Of a DNA stretch of 64,000 nucleotides, positions 1-9,381 are shown piece by piece. The stretch is from Ruegeria profundi (lineage in GTDB: Bacteria; Pseudomonadota; Alphaproteobacteria; Rhodobacterales; Rhodobacteraceae), in assembly GCF_001507545.1 (NCBI RefSeq), contig NZ_LQBP01000004.1, positions 1 to 64,000 on the forward strand, written 5' to 3'. Position 1 is the first letter of the stretch. The number at the start of each line of letters is the position of its first letter. The translations under genes were made by a program, and so were the position numbers. The notes beneath the pieces were generated by a model that was not told the DNA's origin, made no database searches, and was given only the letters and a program-made list of their open reading frames with translations.

Positions 1-220
1 CCAATCGTCAGGCAGACGCGCCCATCTACAAAATCTCTGTGCCCCAATCAGTGCCCAGCGAACGCCACCAGCGCCAATACCGCGAGAGCGGTTTCGTCCT
101 TGTCCGCGTAGCGGCCGCTCAGTGCCGACGCAACAAAAGTCCGCTGTGCGGGACGAAACGAACGTTCGCCAAGTCAATCCCGAATGGTAGCAAAATTCAT
201 AGCGAATATCTGAACCGCCA
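1..220. other. No confident gene; short minus-strand open frame
   Basis: I cannot support a complete gene here. On the minus strand a frame of about 43 codons runs from near 177 to a TGA at 50..48 and ends in ...LALVAFAGH. It has a stop codon upstream and no clear start with a ribosome-binding site, so it could be the decayed tail of a gene or chance. A small plus-strand frame from 39 has no supporting feature. Confidence 0.3.
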
Positions 221-1204
221 CTACTGCATTCCAACCAGTGCCAGCGTTTGATCCCAGACCGTCCTTTCGAGTTGGACAGGGTCTTGCTCCGTCTTGCCTT
301 GTCCTGGCATCCGGGCACCTACGTCCAATGCGACGCCTGCAGCGATTTGTCCAAGACGCTCGTAAAAATCCGACGAAGTACAAGGATCTATCAACAGATA
401 GTATTGCCCAAGATCATGGGGCGGGCCTTCTGGCGCCTTGAGAGGTAAGACATCTCGGCTGATGACGCTGCCCGTCATCCCGGCAGCCAGCACCTCGGCC
501 ATTAGCCCGAAGCCCCAACCCTTATAGCCTCCTACGCTGACCAATGAGCCGCCAAGCGCGGCTTCGGGGTCAGTGGTGGATTGCCCTTCCGCATCCAAGG
601 CCCACCCTTCGGGGATTTGCTCGCCAGCGGCTTTTGCCATTGTGATTTTCCCAAGGGCCACGGTGGTGGTCGATTGGTCGAACTGCATGGCAAGTCCACC
701 TGAGCCATCTGGAACCGAAAAGGCGATCGGGTTGGTGCCGATCACCCGTGTCTTGCCGCCGGGGGGCGCAACAATCGGCGAGGCATTGGTCACGCCAAGA
801 CCGATCAGGCCTTGCCGCGCAATCTGTTCGGTGAAGTAGCCCAGAGAGGTGCAGGTGTGAGCATGGGCTACGGCAAGACTTGCCACACCGCATTCCCTGG
901 CCGCGGCAACAGCCTCGGGCAGGCCACGCGAAAAGGCCGGTTGCGAAAAGCCATACATCGCATCTACGGTAACGGCCCCGGGGCGGGGCCGCGATACAAC
1001 TGGATCAACTGTTCCATCAACGCGTCCGGATCGTAACTGCTGGCAATAGCTTTCGAGATAGTAGAGCCCGCAAATCTTGTTGTTCACCGCCTCGGCTTTA
1101 CGCACAGCCTTGGCGACCTCCGCAGCGATCCAAGAGTGAGCACCATGCCGTTCTAGTGCTGTTTTTGTGGCGATTTCGATCTCGTTCAAAGATATTTCGG
1201 GCAT
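221..1204 (-). CDS. Ldh-family NAD(P)-dependent 2-hydroxyacid oxidoreductase
   Basis: This 327-residue protein belongs to the malate/L-lactate dehydrogenase (Ldh/ComC/YlbC-like) family, whose members oxidise 2-hydroxyacids such as malate, sulfolactate or ureidoglycolate with NAD(P). Seen in the sequence: an N-terminal helical part, the family-typical segment AHAHTCTSLGYFTEQIA (about 112-128), the loop GTNPIAFSVP (about 155-164) and the C-terminal GGYKGWGFGLM (about 225-235). The length is normal. The ATG at 1204 is preceded by a GGAAGG Shine-Dalgarno sequence. The substrate cannot be read from sequence. It stands alone, next to the IS6 pair, so its original neighbours may have been displaced. 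Confidence 0.85.
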   Translation of the reverse strand: MPEISLNEIEIATKTALERHGAHSWIAAEVAKAVRKAEAVNNKICGLYYLESYCQQLRSGRVDGTVDPVVSRPRPGAVTVDAMYGFSQPAFSRGLPEAVAAARECGVASLAVAHAHTCTSLGYFTEQIARQGLIGLGVTNASPIVAPPGGKTRVIGTNPIAFSVPDGSGGLAMQFDQSTTTVALGKITMAKAAGEQIPEGWALDAEGQSTTDPEAALGGSLVSVGGYKGWGFGLMAEVLAAGMTGSVISRDVLPLKAPEGPPHDLGQYYLLIDPCTSSDFYERLGQIAAGVALDVGARMPGQGKTEQDPVQLERTVWDQTLALVGMQ

Positions 1205-1300
1205 TAGGATCCTTCCTGATCAGCGAATTGGCCCATCGGGCCTTCAACTTATACTGTCAGTGACTTTCCGCTGCTTTGGCAACCACTTCGCGATCAAGTT

Positions 1301-2117
1301 GGTGCTGTCAGACGAATTCGAACTCGTCTCTGTTAGGCCAGTGACGCTGTCCCTATCCCGCACCAAGTTCGCGCCACTCGGCAAGAGCGGCGGTGCGTGT
1401 CAGCTTGAAGGTGTCTCGGCTGGTGAGCGATCTTTCCTGGTTGAAAAGATTGTAGACGGAGGAATGGACGGAGGCGAATTTCTGCAAACTTCGCATACGC
1501 CTGAAACGTTGCATGGCGCGTTCTCTTCGTCGGAATGGCAGGTGTGAATTCTCAGCGCGGTTGTTGAGCCACCTGCCCGTCTGTTGTTTTTCGAGAGCAT
1601 CCAAATCTCTGAGCGCAGCCTTGTAGGAAGCGAAGCGATCCGTGACGATCTCTTCGGCGCAGCCGTGCCGCTTCATCAATTTCTCGAAGAATTTCAGTGC
1701 TGCAGCTTTGTTTCGACGTCTGGTGACAACGGCTTCCAGCACCTCACCTTCGTGATCGACGGCCCGCCAAAGATAATGCCGCTCGCCATTCACCTTCACG
1801 AAAACCTCGTCCACATGCCACTTCCATTTAGAGTATGCGCGCAGTTGCTGAACACGCTTTCTTCGGATTTCAGCAGCAAACATTGGGCCAAACCTGTTCC
1901 ACCAATACCGGACAGTTTCGTGACTCACGTCGATGCCTCGCTCGTGCAGCAGATCTTCGACATTCCGAAGCGAAAGCGGGAAACGGATGTACAGCATCAC
2001 TGCAAGGCGGATGATTTCGGGGCTGGTTTTAAAGTATTTGAAAGAGGCAAGTCTGGTCATGGGCAAAAGCTACGCAACACCCCTGCCCCGCTCAAATAAA
2101 GTTCTTCTGACAAGGCC
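1301..2117 (-). mobile_element. IS6-family insertion sequence, copy 1 (apparently intact)
   Basis: An element of about 817 bp with one transposase gene. The left end reads GGTGCTGTCAGACGAA; the reverse complement of the right end reads GGCCTTGTCAGAAGAA, so the terminal inverted repeats are imperfect. A second copy begins about 6 bp after the right end in the same orientation. No matching 8-bp target duplication is visible around this copy, as expected if the tandem pair arose by recombination or cointegrate formation between copies. Confidence 0.85.
1353..2066 (-). CDS. IS6-family transposase (copy 1)
   Basis: A 237-residue DDE transposase of the IS6 (IS26-like) type, which moves its element by replicative cointegrate formation. 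Visible features are an N-terminal helix-turn-helix region (ERGIDVSHETVRYWWNRFG, about 44-62), then the catalytic triad: Asp in VDEVFVKVNG (about 85), Asp in VTDRFASY (about 142) and Glu in NRAENSHLPF (about 175). The length is normal for the family and there is no frameshift or stop. It is one of two intact transposase genes in the window; the other is at 35433-36146. Confidence 0.95.
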   Translation of the reverse strand: MPMTRLASFKYFKTSPEIIRLAVMLYIRFPLSLRNVEDLLHERGIDVSHETVRYWWNRFGPMFAAEIRRKRVQQLRAYSKWKWHVDEVFVKVNGERHYLWRAVDHEGEVLEAVVTRRRNKAAALKFFEKLMKRHGCAEEIVTDRFASYKAALRDLDALEKQQTGRWLNNRAENSHLPFRRRERAMQRFRRMRSLQKFASVHSSVYNLFNQERSLTSRDTFKLTRTAALAEWRELGAG

Positions 2118-2123
2118 TGAGTG

Positions 2124-2941
2124 GGTGCTGTCAGACGAATTCGAACCAGTCTCAGTTTGCCGCGGAAACCGCGAACCTATCCGGAACAAAGTTGACGCCA
2201 CTCGCTAAGAGCGGCGGCGCGGGTCAGCTTGAAGGTGTCTCTTCTGGTTAGCGATCTTTCCTGATTGAAGTGGTTGTAGATGGAGAAATGGACTGAGGCG
2301 AATTTCTGCAAACTTCGCATGCGCCTGAAACGCTGCATCGCGCGTTCGCGTCGTCGAAACGGGAGGTGCGAATTCTCGACGCGGTTGTTGAGCCACCTGC
2401 CCGTCTGTTGTTTTTCAAGCGCGCCCATTTCTCTGAGCGCAGCCTTGTAGGAAGCGAAGCGATCTGTGACTACCTCCTCGGCGCAACCGTGCCGCTTCAT
2501 CAATTTCTTGAGGAATTTCAGTGCTGCAGCCTTGTTTCGGCGTTTGGTGACAACGGCTTCCAGCACCTCGCCTTCATGATCAACAGCCCGCCAAAGATAG
2601 TGCCGCTTGCCATTCACCTTCACGAAAACCTCGTCCAGGTGCCACTTCCATTTGGAATATGCTCTCAATTGCTGAACACGCTTTCTTCGGATCTCAGCAG
2701 CAAACATCGGGCCAAACCGGTTCCACCAATATCGGACAGTTTCGTGACTCACGTCGATGCCTCTCTCGTGCAGCAGATCTTCGACGTTCCGAAGCGAAAG
2801 CGGGAAACGGATGTACAGCATCACCGCCAGGCGGATGATCTCGGGGCTGGTTTTGAAGTACTTGAAGGAGGCAGGTTTGGTTATTCCTAAATGCTATGCA
2901 ACCGCCCTGCCCCGCTCAAGCAAAGTTCTTCTGACAAGACC
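2124..2941 (-). mobile_element. IS6-family insertion sequence, copy 2
   Basis: An element of about 818 bp, direct tandem with copy 1. The left end is GGTGCTGTCAGACGAA and the right end is CTGACAAGACC. Its transposase gene has lost its start codon (see next entry), while both terminal repeats are preserved, so it could still be moved in trans. Confidence 0.85.
2177..2884 (-). pseudogene. IS6-family transposase (copy 2), start codon lost
   Basis: This frame aligns along its whole length with the intact copies and keeps the DDE residues (DEVFVKVNG, VTDRFASY, NRVENSHLPF). The two ATG codons that open the intact copies (Met-Pro-Met) are altered: the second is ATA at 2884..2882 and the first lies in diverged sequence (GGTTATTCC in place of GGTCATGGG on the plus strand). 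A GTG at 2824 could start a 215-residue product lacking about 22 N-terminal residues, but no good Shine-Dalgarno precedes it. Probably inactive. Confidence 0.75.
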
Positions 2942-2950
2942 TTTAATCGC

Positions 2951-3988
2951 TTAGAACCGAAAGAGTGCACCCACATAAGGGCCAGATACATCCAGTGCAT
3001 CCAATACCGGACTATCCAACTCATAGTGAAGGTAGCGGTAGCCAAAAGTAAGGTCGAAGTTGTTTAAAGCATAGCTCAAACCTACTCTGGCCTGAGCCGT
3101 GTACTCACTGTCGCCTGTTCCGACATCCGCGTAGTACAGAAGTGTCCATTTTTCATCGAGTTTTGTTGCTCCCTGAATGCCTATGATCCCGTCCCAGTTG
3201 CGGTCGCTCGCATCGAAACTCACCTGCTGCTCTAACGATTGGCTGAAGTTCTGGCTCAATTCTCTGCTGAATTCGGTGCCGCCTTCGCGAGTGGCCCGTC
3301 CACTGCCAAAAGGAGTTTCAACTTCCACTTCAATCTCACCGGAGACTTCGCCCTCGACATCAGCGTCAAGCTCGCCTTCTAGCTCAACCTGAACATCAAT
3401 GTCTGTTTCAACATCCAGGTAAAGGTATCTGACCCCACCGATTGCTGTCAGAGTGGTGTTGCCATGTTTATAGAACGTGTATCCGGCCCCAAAAGTGCTG
3501 ATGGCGGAGCGAAGCCTGACATCTGCGGAGACATCCAGTAACGTGTCAAGTTGAATGCCGACATCTCCCTCGATGTCGAGTCGCGCATTCGCGTTTACAT
3601 TGAGGTTCACAAGTCCCAGCCGCCCGGAAAAGCTTAGCGATTCCGAGACGCTGTCGTCAATTGATTGTGACGTGCTCGTTTCAAATGACTGCGAAGAGTC
3701 CGCATCATCATAGGCTCCGAGTTGTAAAAGCACAGTGTCTGCAAAGACGGTCCAGTTACCCTTCGTTGCAAAGATGTTTCCTTGAAGTGCGAATTCGAGG
3801 TTTTCAAGAATGTCGGTTTGGGAAATCTCAGACTCTGCGCCGTTGCTCAAAGTCGAGCTAATGTCCGGCAGCCATCCGTATACTTCTAAGCCATACTTCC
3901 AGTCACCGGTCTTTTGTTGGGCGCCTGCGGGAAACGCCAGCAAATACACGAACACGCTCGCGGCAAATAAAATTCGCGCTAAAGCCAT
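2951..3988 (-). CDS. Outer-membrane beta-barrel-type protein with acidic insertion
   Basis: A 345-residue exported protein with a Sec signal peptide (LLAFPAGAQQ cleavage region near residue 24). The C-terminus ends in phenylalanine (VGALFRF), typical of beta-barrel outer-membrane proteins. It is clearly paralogous to the protein at 14981-15766: both share the WD-IIG-G-T-L-KW--YY-DVG motif and an FGYRYL segment near the C-terminus. It differs by an inserted acidic, Val/Glu-rich stretch (about residues 190-230, with alternating VE/GE/VD) followed by a Gln/Ser-rich segment. The ATG at 3988 has GGAA upstream. Function is unknown; the name is inferred from export signal, barrel-like C-terminus and paralogy. 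Confidence 0.75.
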   Translation of the reverse strand: MALARILFAASVFVYLLAFPAGAQQKTGDWKYGLEVYGWLPDISSTLSNGAESEISQTDILENLEFALQGNIFATKGNWTVFADTVLLQLGAYDDADSSQSFETSTSQSIDDSVSESLSFSGRLGLVNLNVNANARLDIEGDVGIQLDTLLDVSADVRLRSAISTFGAGYTFYKHGNTTLTAIGGVRYLYLDVETDIDVQVELEGELDADVEGEVSGEIEVEVETPFGSGRATREGGTEFSRELSQNFSQSLEQQVSFDASDRNWDGIIGIQGATKLDEKWTLLYYADVGTGDSEYTAQARVGLSYALNNFDLTFGYRYLHYELDSPVLDALDVSGPYVGALFRF

Positions 3989-4241
3989 CTCTGACGCGTT
4001 TCCTGAAGCAAACTATTACTCCACTAAGGTTTTTACGTTTTTGAAAATTTTATCAACCTTTCCGCAGTTATTCGACATGCTCCTTGTGAAGTTCTTTTTG
4101 TAGCAACGCATTAACATGCTAACGTTCATCACGGAATTGGTCGACCTCGATATTAACGAAAAGGACAGTATGGACATACCTACAATTGGCGGACGCCTTG
4201 CATAATTCTTTAAAAAGATGTGTCCAGCAACGACAGCATTG

Positions 4242-7124
4242 TCATTGCAATTGCAAGATATCAGGTACACAAGGTTTTCGCACTTCGGGCATGGTATCAG
4301 CCCCGTCGCTCCGTCGGGCGAATGATCCGCCGATCTCAGGTTTGATGTTTGCAGCAGACAGCTTACCAGTAATGTTCACAGGCCAGGCGCTGCGTAACAA
4401 GGGCTTGCCAAGTGGGCGTGGCTCAGCGCGGATGTTGACTGTATCATTACGCCAGTTCAGGCTACCCCGCGCAACAACCTGCACGCGTTTTGTCTCAACC
4501 ACAAACTGGTCGAAGGAAACGCGCCCAATATTCACCTTTAGTGGAGCCGACAAACAGGCTATTTGGGTTTGCCGCTCACGGCGCTCCTTGGAGAAAAGCC
4601 AAGGTAGAACTCCTAGACCTGCCAATTCCAAAAGGCTCGTTGCGACGCGACCGTCCATCATCCGAAGGGTAACGGTGCCATCCATGGAGTTGATAAACTC
4701 CTTAATAGAACTCCGCCGGCCTGATAGACTAAATTTTCCATCGACTATGCCGTAGGCATCGATGCCAGCGCCAACGGAGTCCAGAATTTTTCCGATGTCC
4801 CAACCTCCAGTCGAGCCAGAAACGAAAACGATATTGGGACTTCGGATCAGATCCATCTGGGCTTGAGCGTTCACAAACCCGCCTCCATAGTTTAACTTAA
4901 AGGGACCAAAGTTAGCTTTCCCATCTGAAGCAATAAGTTTGCTGGAAATGCTGGTTACCCCCTGCACTCCTGAAAGCTTGCTGATCTCGATACCGATATC
5001 CAGTTTTGAGTGGCGCAATAACTTATCTACCGAGATTACATCCCTTAGCGTGGGTTCCGGCAATACAAGAGGCTGTGTTCCTTCTTCTGCCAGAAGGATT
5101 TCGAGTGTGGGTTCCGGTAATACAAGAGGTTGCACTCCTTCTTCGGCGAGAAGGTTCTCGAGCGTACGTTCCTTCTCGGGCAGAACAAGCGGTTGCACTT
5201 CAATGCCATCAACGATTGCGCTTTTGTTGTTTGCTGATCGACCCTTTCCGCTCACTAGTAAATTCGATTTGCCAAGTTCGACAGCAATAGCGACAACATC
5301 ACGCAAATCCGCTATCTTTAGCTCCTTGCTTTCAATGCTTCCAGACAATGCGTGACCTTGTGTAGCCGGTCCGAACGTAAAGAAAGCTGCGAGGTCAGAG
5401 GCTTTGAAATTTAAACCTAATTCACCGTCCAAGCCAGACTTGCTCAACTCTGACAGAATATTTAGCTCTACTGGCGACACATCAATTTCCTTCAAGCCCA
5501 ATCCGCGAAGAAAGGTGCGCGTGTCATTTATGCCGGACTTTAGATCCAACTGGATATGCTGGGCTCCAGGGTCCCCTCGTGATGAAGCAAAGGCGTCGAG
5601 CGACCACAAATCGGTATTATTGGTTTGCAAACGAAACGCAGACAGTTTCGGCATGCCAGTTTTATCATTGAAGTTGAACGCGCCTGTTATTCCACCAAAC
5701 TGATCGGCCAATGCTGGGTCAAGATCAGGAAGTAGAAACCTGACTGGTGCAACGACTTGTCCGTCAATATCAAAGTCTTTCGCTTCTAGCGCGTCACGCA
5801 GTTCTCCCTTTGCACGGATGAAGGGAGCATCTCGCGGGCCAGCCTGAATCGTAATATCAAGAAGCTCAAGTTCGCCTTCAGTCGATCGTCGGAGTTGTCC
5901 AATGCCAATCGGACCGAACTCGTCGATTGTCTCTTCGAAAGCGTTTGTGCGGAAATTAGCGTCTTCGACCTTAAGCGCCCGATGCCCTCCTTCGAAGCGA
6001 GCGCGAAAATCCGTGAGTTTCAAGTCCGCCAGACGTGTCGCTGTAGGTGGAGGCTGACCTTCAGGATAAAAACGTCCCGAGAGTTGAATGTCGACACCCG
6101 TGAAGCGTTCAAGATCGTCAATACTTCCCGATGCCTGCAGTTGCTTGCCGGAACTAAAATCAATGGTTGTCACGAGGTCTTGTATTCTGGTGACACCATT
6201 TACTTCTGCAATTCGCGAGGACAACTGCAGCGCACCGCTAATTTCTCCGTCCAATTTTAATACATTGAGTAGGTCGGCAATTTCACCGGCCTGGAAGTCG
6301 ATCTGGCCAGTATATCCTTCTAACGCATCAATAGGATTTTCGTGACCCGCGAATGTCAGAATCATGTCTCCGAAATTAAAAGATGTCTCAAACGGACCGT
6401 GCCGAGTGTAATCACCTGTCACACCAAAGCTGACACCATTTACTGTGCCAAGGCTTGTCAAATATAAGCGCTCTTTCTGCTTTCGGTAATCGAAGACCAT
6501 TTCCGAAAGCTCGAAATCAAAAATGAAACCGGATTGGTTGTTGTCAATCAGCACGCTGATGTCGATAAATTCTTCGGATCGCGCAATAATGAAGTTCATA
6601 AACTTTTTAATGCGAAATGCTTGTTCTGTCGCTCTTGCGGCGGTTGAGGCGATGTCTTCTCCACGACCCGCGCTTGTCATGGTCTTTGCCGCGGCTTCAC
6701 CGGCTATGACGTTAGGCGATGTTCTACGCCCATCTTCTGTCGTCAAAAGATTCACGGTCAAACCAGATACCTTTAGTGCAGAAAAGTCTGGGGCGCCAAA
6801 TAGGAGTTCGAAGGTGTCTGACTGCAACGACATTTCTGAGAGTTCTGCGAGCTTAACACCTTCTATTGAGGCGCTCGGAATGGAAACATCGGTGAGTGTG
6901 AAAACAGACGTCAGTCCAGGATCAACTCGCGCATCGCCGTGCACGACAACTTCAAGCTGCAACAAGTCACTCAGAAAGCCCTCAATCAGACTGCTTCTTA
7001 AACTGTTGAAAAAACTTGACTGTAGCACAGCCCAAATGAGGGCTGTCGCAATGACGGCCACCCCGCAAAAAGCCGTTAGCAATAGATTAAACCAGCGCAA
7101 AATTGTCCCACCGTTTGTTATCAC
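4242..7124 (-). CDS. AsmA-like envelope protein
   Basis: A 960-residue protein with one N-terminal membrane helix (about 10-32) followed by a long region of alternating beta-strand character. The C-terminal part (about 760-945) matches the AsmA C-terminal domain: a G-GGFVNAQAQMDL segment, DAYGIVDGKFSLSG, and the MDGTVTLRMMDGRV-type motif. AsmA-like proteins are bridge-like envelope proteins implicated in lipid transport and outer-membrane homeostasis; that role is inherited from the family. Unusual are three near-identical tandem units built around QPLVLPE (about residues 643-693). The gene stands alone, between the outer-membrane protein at 2951 and a 540-bp gap. Confidence 0.8.
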   Translation of the reverse strand: MITNGGTILRWFNLLLTAFCGVAVIATALIWAVLQSSFFNSLRSSLIEGFLSDLLQLEVVVHGDARVDPGLTSVFTLTDVSIPSASIEGVKLAELSEMSLQSDTFELLFGAPDFSALKVSGLTVNLLTTEDGRRTSPNVIAGEAAAKTMTSAGRGEDIASTAARATEQAFRIKKFMNFIIARSEEFIDISVLIDNNQSGFIFDFELSEMVFDYRKQKERLYLTSLGTVNGVSFGVTGDYTRHGPFETSFNFGDMILTFAGHENPIDALEGYTGQIDFQAGEIADLLNVLKLDGEISGALQLSSRIAEVNGVTRIQDLVTTIDFSSGKQLQASGSIDDLERFTGVDIQLSGRFYPEGQPPPTATRLADLKLTDFRARFEGGHRALKVEDANFRTNAFEETIDEFGPIGIGQLRRSTEGELELLDITIQAGPRDAPFIRAKGELRDALEAKDFDIDGQVVAPVRFLLPDLDPALADQFGGITGAFNFNDKTGMPKLSAFRLQTNNTDLWSLDAFASSRGDPGAQHIQLDLKSGINDTRTFLRGLGLKEIDVSPVELNILSELSKSGLDGELGLNFKASDLAAFFTFGPATQGHALSGSIESKELKIADLRDVVAIAVELGKSNLLVSGKGRSANNKSAIVDGIEVQPLVLPEKERTLENLLAEEGVQPLVLPEPTLEILLAEEGTQPLVLPEPTLRDVISVDKLLRHSKLDIGIEISKLSGVQGVTSISSKLIASDGKANFGPFKLNYGGGFVNAQAQMDLIRSPNIVFVSGSTGGWDIGKILDSVGAGIDAYGIVDGKFSLSGRRSSIKEFINSMDGTVTLRMMDGRVATSLLELAGLGVLPWLFSKERRERQTQIACLSAPLKVNIGRVSFDQFVVETKRVQVVARGSLNWRNDTVNIRAEPRPLGKPLLRSAWPVNITGKLSAANIKPEIGGSFARRSDGADTMPEVRKPCVPDILQLQ

Positions 7125-7662
7125 TTCGGAGTATGGAGCAAACAGATATAATCTGTTTCAAACCATCATCTTAAAGGCGATTTCTTTTGATTGAGCGTAC
7201 ATCAAGGATTTCAAAAAGTCACAAATTGCTCATCAAGCGCAATGAGATTAATCGCCGTTTGTTTGTCGGTATTTGCAAGCCTGTCAAGACCGATGCCGCG
7301 CTGCGGCAGGGTGCGTTATCGATGGCTGATCAACGGTATCGGTGATTCGTGACGTTGCATGCATGGCGTATGCGTTAGAGGATGGCTAAGTTTCTTGCGA
7401 GCATCAGGTAACACAGTATGCAGTCTAGCGTTTCAAAAGCGGAGACTACTGACCCGAGCAACGTTGTTTTCCAAAAAGCAAGTCTGATCTAACGGCAACG
7501 CCGATGACTCGCTGGAAAATTTCGATTAAACTATGTCTGCATGAGCCGAATACAGATGATGCATGCGGTCCGGGGACCGCTTTTTGAGTTGTGGGTAGCG
7601 GTGAGTTCATTGATGGGTGAAACTAATGCTGGCTGACAATACACTCGAGTAGGAAAGTCTTT
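7125..7662. other. Intergenic region, no gene supported
   Basis: This divergent gap of about 540 bp lies between the AsmA-like gene and the small secreted-protein gene. The open frames crossing it lack a start with ribosome-binding site and protein-like composition. It should contain both promoters, but I could not identify a convincing -35/-10 pair or an operator. Confidence 0.5.
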
Positions 7663-8166
7663 ATGGTTCCAGGCTGGCAATCGATAGGTCTCGCGTTTTG
7701 CATTGTATCTGGACACGTAAGTGCTGAGACAAAAGTCTGGGGAAGCGCTGAGAGCTGGGATATTCTTATCGACGTTGCAGCTAAAAATAGCTGCTATGCC
7801 ACTCGTACGACAGACGATCAATCCACTGTGTTTATCGGGTTTGAAAATGGCGGTGCGGGAGGCTATTTCGCTGTTTACAATCCAGCGTGGACTGAGATTG
7901 ACGACGGTCAGAAGGGCTTGGTCGAATTTGATTTTTCTGAAGAGATATTTGCCGGAGAGGCAGTCGGCAAATACCGCAACGGTGTGCCGGGGCGCTATGC
8001 CTTTTTCAACAATCCTGCATTTGCAGATGCGTTTGCCCGGTATGAGCAGGTGAAGATCACTGGTTCAAAAGAAGCCACATTTTCGATGGTGCTGACTGGC
8101 ACGCATAGAGCGGTGGCATCTGTCCGTGAATGCCAGAGTGCGCAAGGAACCCGTGCAGCGGAATGA
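7663..8166 (+). CDS. Small secreted protein of unknown function
   Basis: A 167-residue protein beginning with a likely Sec signal peptide (hydrophobic core IGLAFCIVSGHVSA, cleavage near residue 21). The mature part contains the SWDILIDVAAKNSCYA segment and ends with a cysteine in VRECQ, so a Cys-Cys disulphide between about residues 46 and 158 is possible. The composition is that of a folded periplasmic protein with aromatic-rich strands. The ATG is preceded by TAGGAAAG. I do not recognise a named family; proteins of this shape loosely recall IalB-like secreted proteins, but that is not established. Confidence 0.6.
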   Translation: MVPGWQSIGLAFCIVSGHVSAETKVWGSAESWDILIDVAAKNSCYATRTTDDQSTVFIGFENGGAGGYFAVYNPAWTEIDDGQKGLVEFDFSEEIFAGEAVGKYRNGVPGRYAFFNNPAFADAFARYEQVKITGSKEATFSMVLTGTHRAVASVRECQSAQGTRAAE

Positions 8167-8321
8167 ATAGCTGCCGGAAAAAGAAGCTGCTAACCGCGCA
8201 ATTTCTAGGCACTGCATATGTAATGCTAATAGCATGCAATACTGAGGCCGCCGATCATACACATACCCAGGGCTGAAATCGATTCTCCTAGACTGCAAAA
8301 GCCGTAGTACGTATCACCGGG

Positions 8322-9317
8322 TCAAGGAGACGGGACGCCTTCACGCGCAGCCCGGGAATAATCCTTTCCTAAGCCGGAAACGGCAACACGATCCGCAATA
8401 CGACCGCGTTCCCTCAGTTCTTCGATCGTATAATTGGCGTTCAAATAACCTTGTTCATGTAGGAATTCCGGCAGGTAACCATTTACGATTATACGCCAAT
8501 CATGCGGTATCTTAATCCCGAGCGCTCGTGTCGTTCTTGTCATTACGGTGGTGCAATTGGTAAATATTGAGTTGTACCACACAGGGGTCTCGGCGAGGTG
8601 GTTCGCATCGGCAACATACACCTCAAGTAGTGGCTTTAACCTCTCCTTTGGAACATCCAAGCGAAATATGTGCACATCATTCTTCCAAATATTCGATCGC
8701 ATACCGACGACATCGAATTCCTTGGAGGCAAGAATGACCAGCGGGTTGGCCTTGAAGAAATCAGCGACAGGGGAGTAAGAACCTGTCTTTGTGCGCCGCA
8801 CCTCGATGGACCAGGCGAGATATTCGCCGTCGTTGAAGCCGAAACTCAACATAAAGTGTGCCATACGGGGGTCACCCCAATACGACAGGAAGAGATCCAG
8901 TGTTTCGAGTTTTGTAAGGTCATAGGTTTCGCGCAGCCATGCTTGATCGTAATCTTCTGCCGTGCGCCATTCAAAGGCTCTGACATTGTCGAGCGTGAGA
9001 ATATCTCCTTCGATTTGTCCTGTGACCTGACGCGAAAGCTCTTTGGCCCAATCACCTTCGGAAGGTGGCTGGAGCGTTTGCCACCAGATCAGAACTAAGC
9101 CGAGGCCGGCCAAGTAGACAAGGAGACTTAGGAGCGTTTTTCGGGAATATAGATGCACCAGTGCGAAAAAGCCCGGCAGCAGGAAGATGGCAATCAAAGT
9201 GTATTTTTGCCATGATGCCCCCGGCACCTTGAACCAGATCGCGAGCGATCCCCAAAGCATGGAGTAGGCCAGAACGAGAGCGGCAAACGTGGAAAAAAGT
9301 ATTCTTAAGGTACCCAA
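8322..9317 (-). CDS. DUF4105 (Lnb N-terminal) membrane-anchored protein
   Basis: A 331-residue protein with three predicted N-terminal membrane segments (about 8-28, 38-58, 62-82) and a large periplasmic domain. The domain matches DUF4105/Lnb N-terminal periplasmic domain by HFMLSFGFNDGEYLAWSIEV (about 153-172) and by the conserved cysteine in NSIFTNCTTVM (about 250-260). The Lnb family relates to a lacto-N-biosidase region with papain-like fold, so a hydrolase or amidase role in the envelope is possible but unproven. The best start is a TTG at 9317 behind a G-rich ribosome-binding site; the next ATG lies inside the first membrane helix. Confidence 0.75.
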   Translation of the reverse strand: MGTLRILFSTFAALVLAYSMLWGSLAIWFKVPGASWQKYTLIAIFLLPGFFALVHLYSRKTLLSLLVYLAGLGLVLIWWQTLQPPSEGDWAKELSRQVTGQIEGDILTLDNVRAFEWRTAEDYDQAWLRETYDLTKLETLDLFLSYWGDPRMAHFMLSFGFNDGEYLAWSIEVRRTKTGSYSPVADFFKANPLVILASKEFDVVGMRSNIWKNDVHIFRLDVPKERLKPLLEVYVADANHLAETPVWYNSIFTNCTTVMTRTTRALGIKIPHDWRIIVNGYLPEFLHEQGYLNANYTIEELRERGRIADRVAVSGLGKDYSRAAREGVPSP

Positions 9318-9381
9318 AACACCGCCCCCGCCTATACGACCTATGTTTACTCAAATGGATAAAGCGTCCCGGAGCGAGTGA

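Noticed and set aside
2951-3988. Acidic repeat as RTX-type calcium-binding repeats
   Set aside because: The GGxGxDxUx nonapeptide pattern is absent; only simple acidic/hydrophobic alternation is visible.
7531-7821. 96-codon minus-strand frame overlapping the small secreted-protein gene
   Set aside because: Overlaps a better-supported exported protein and lacks a start site with a ribosome-binding site.
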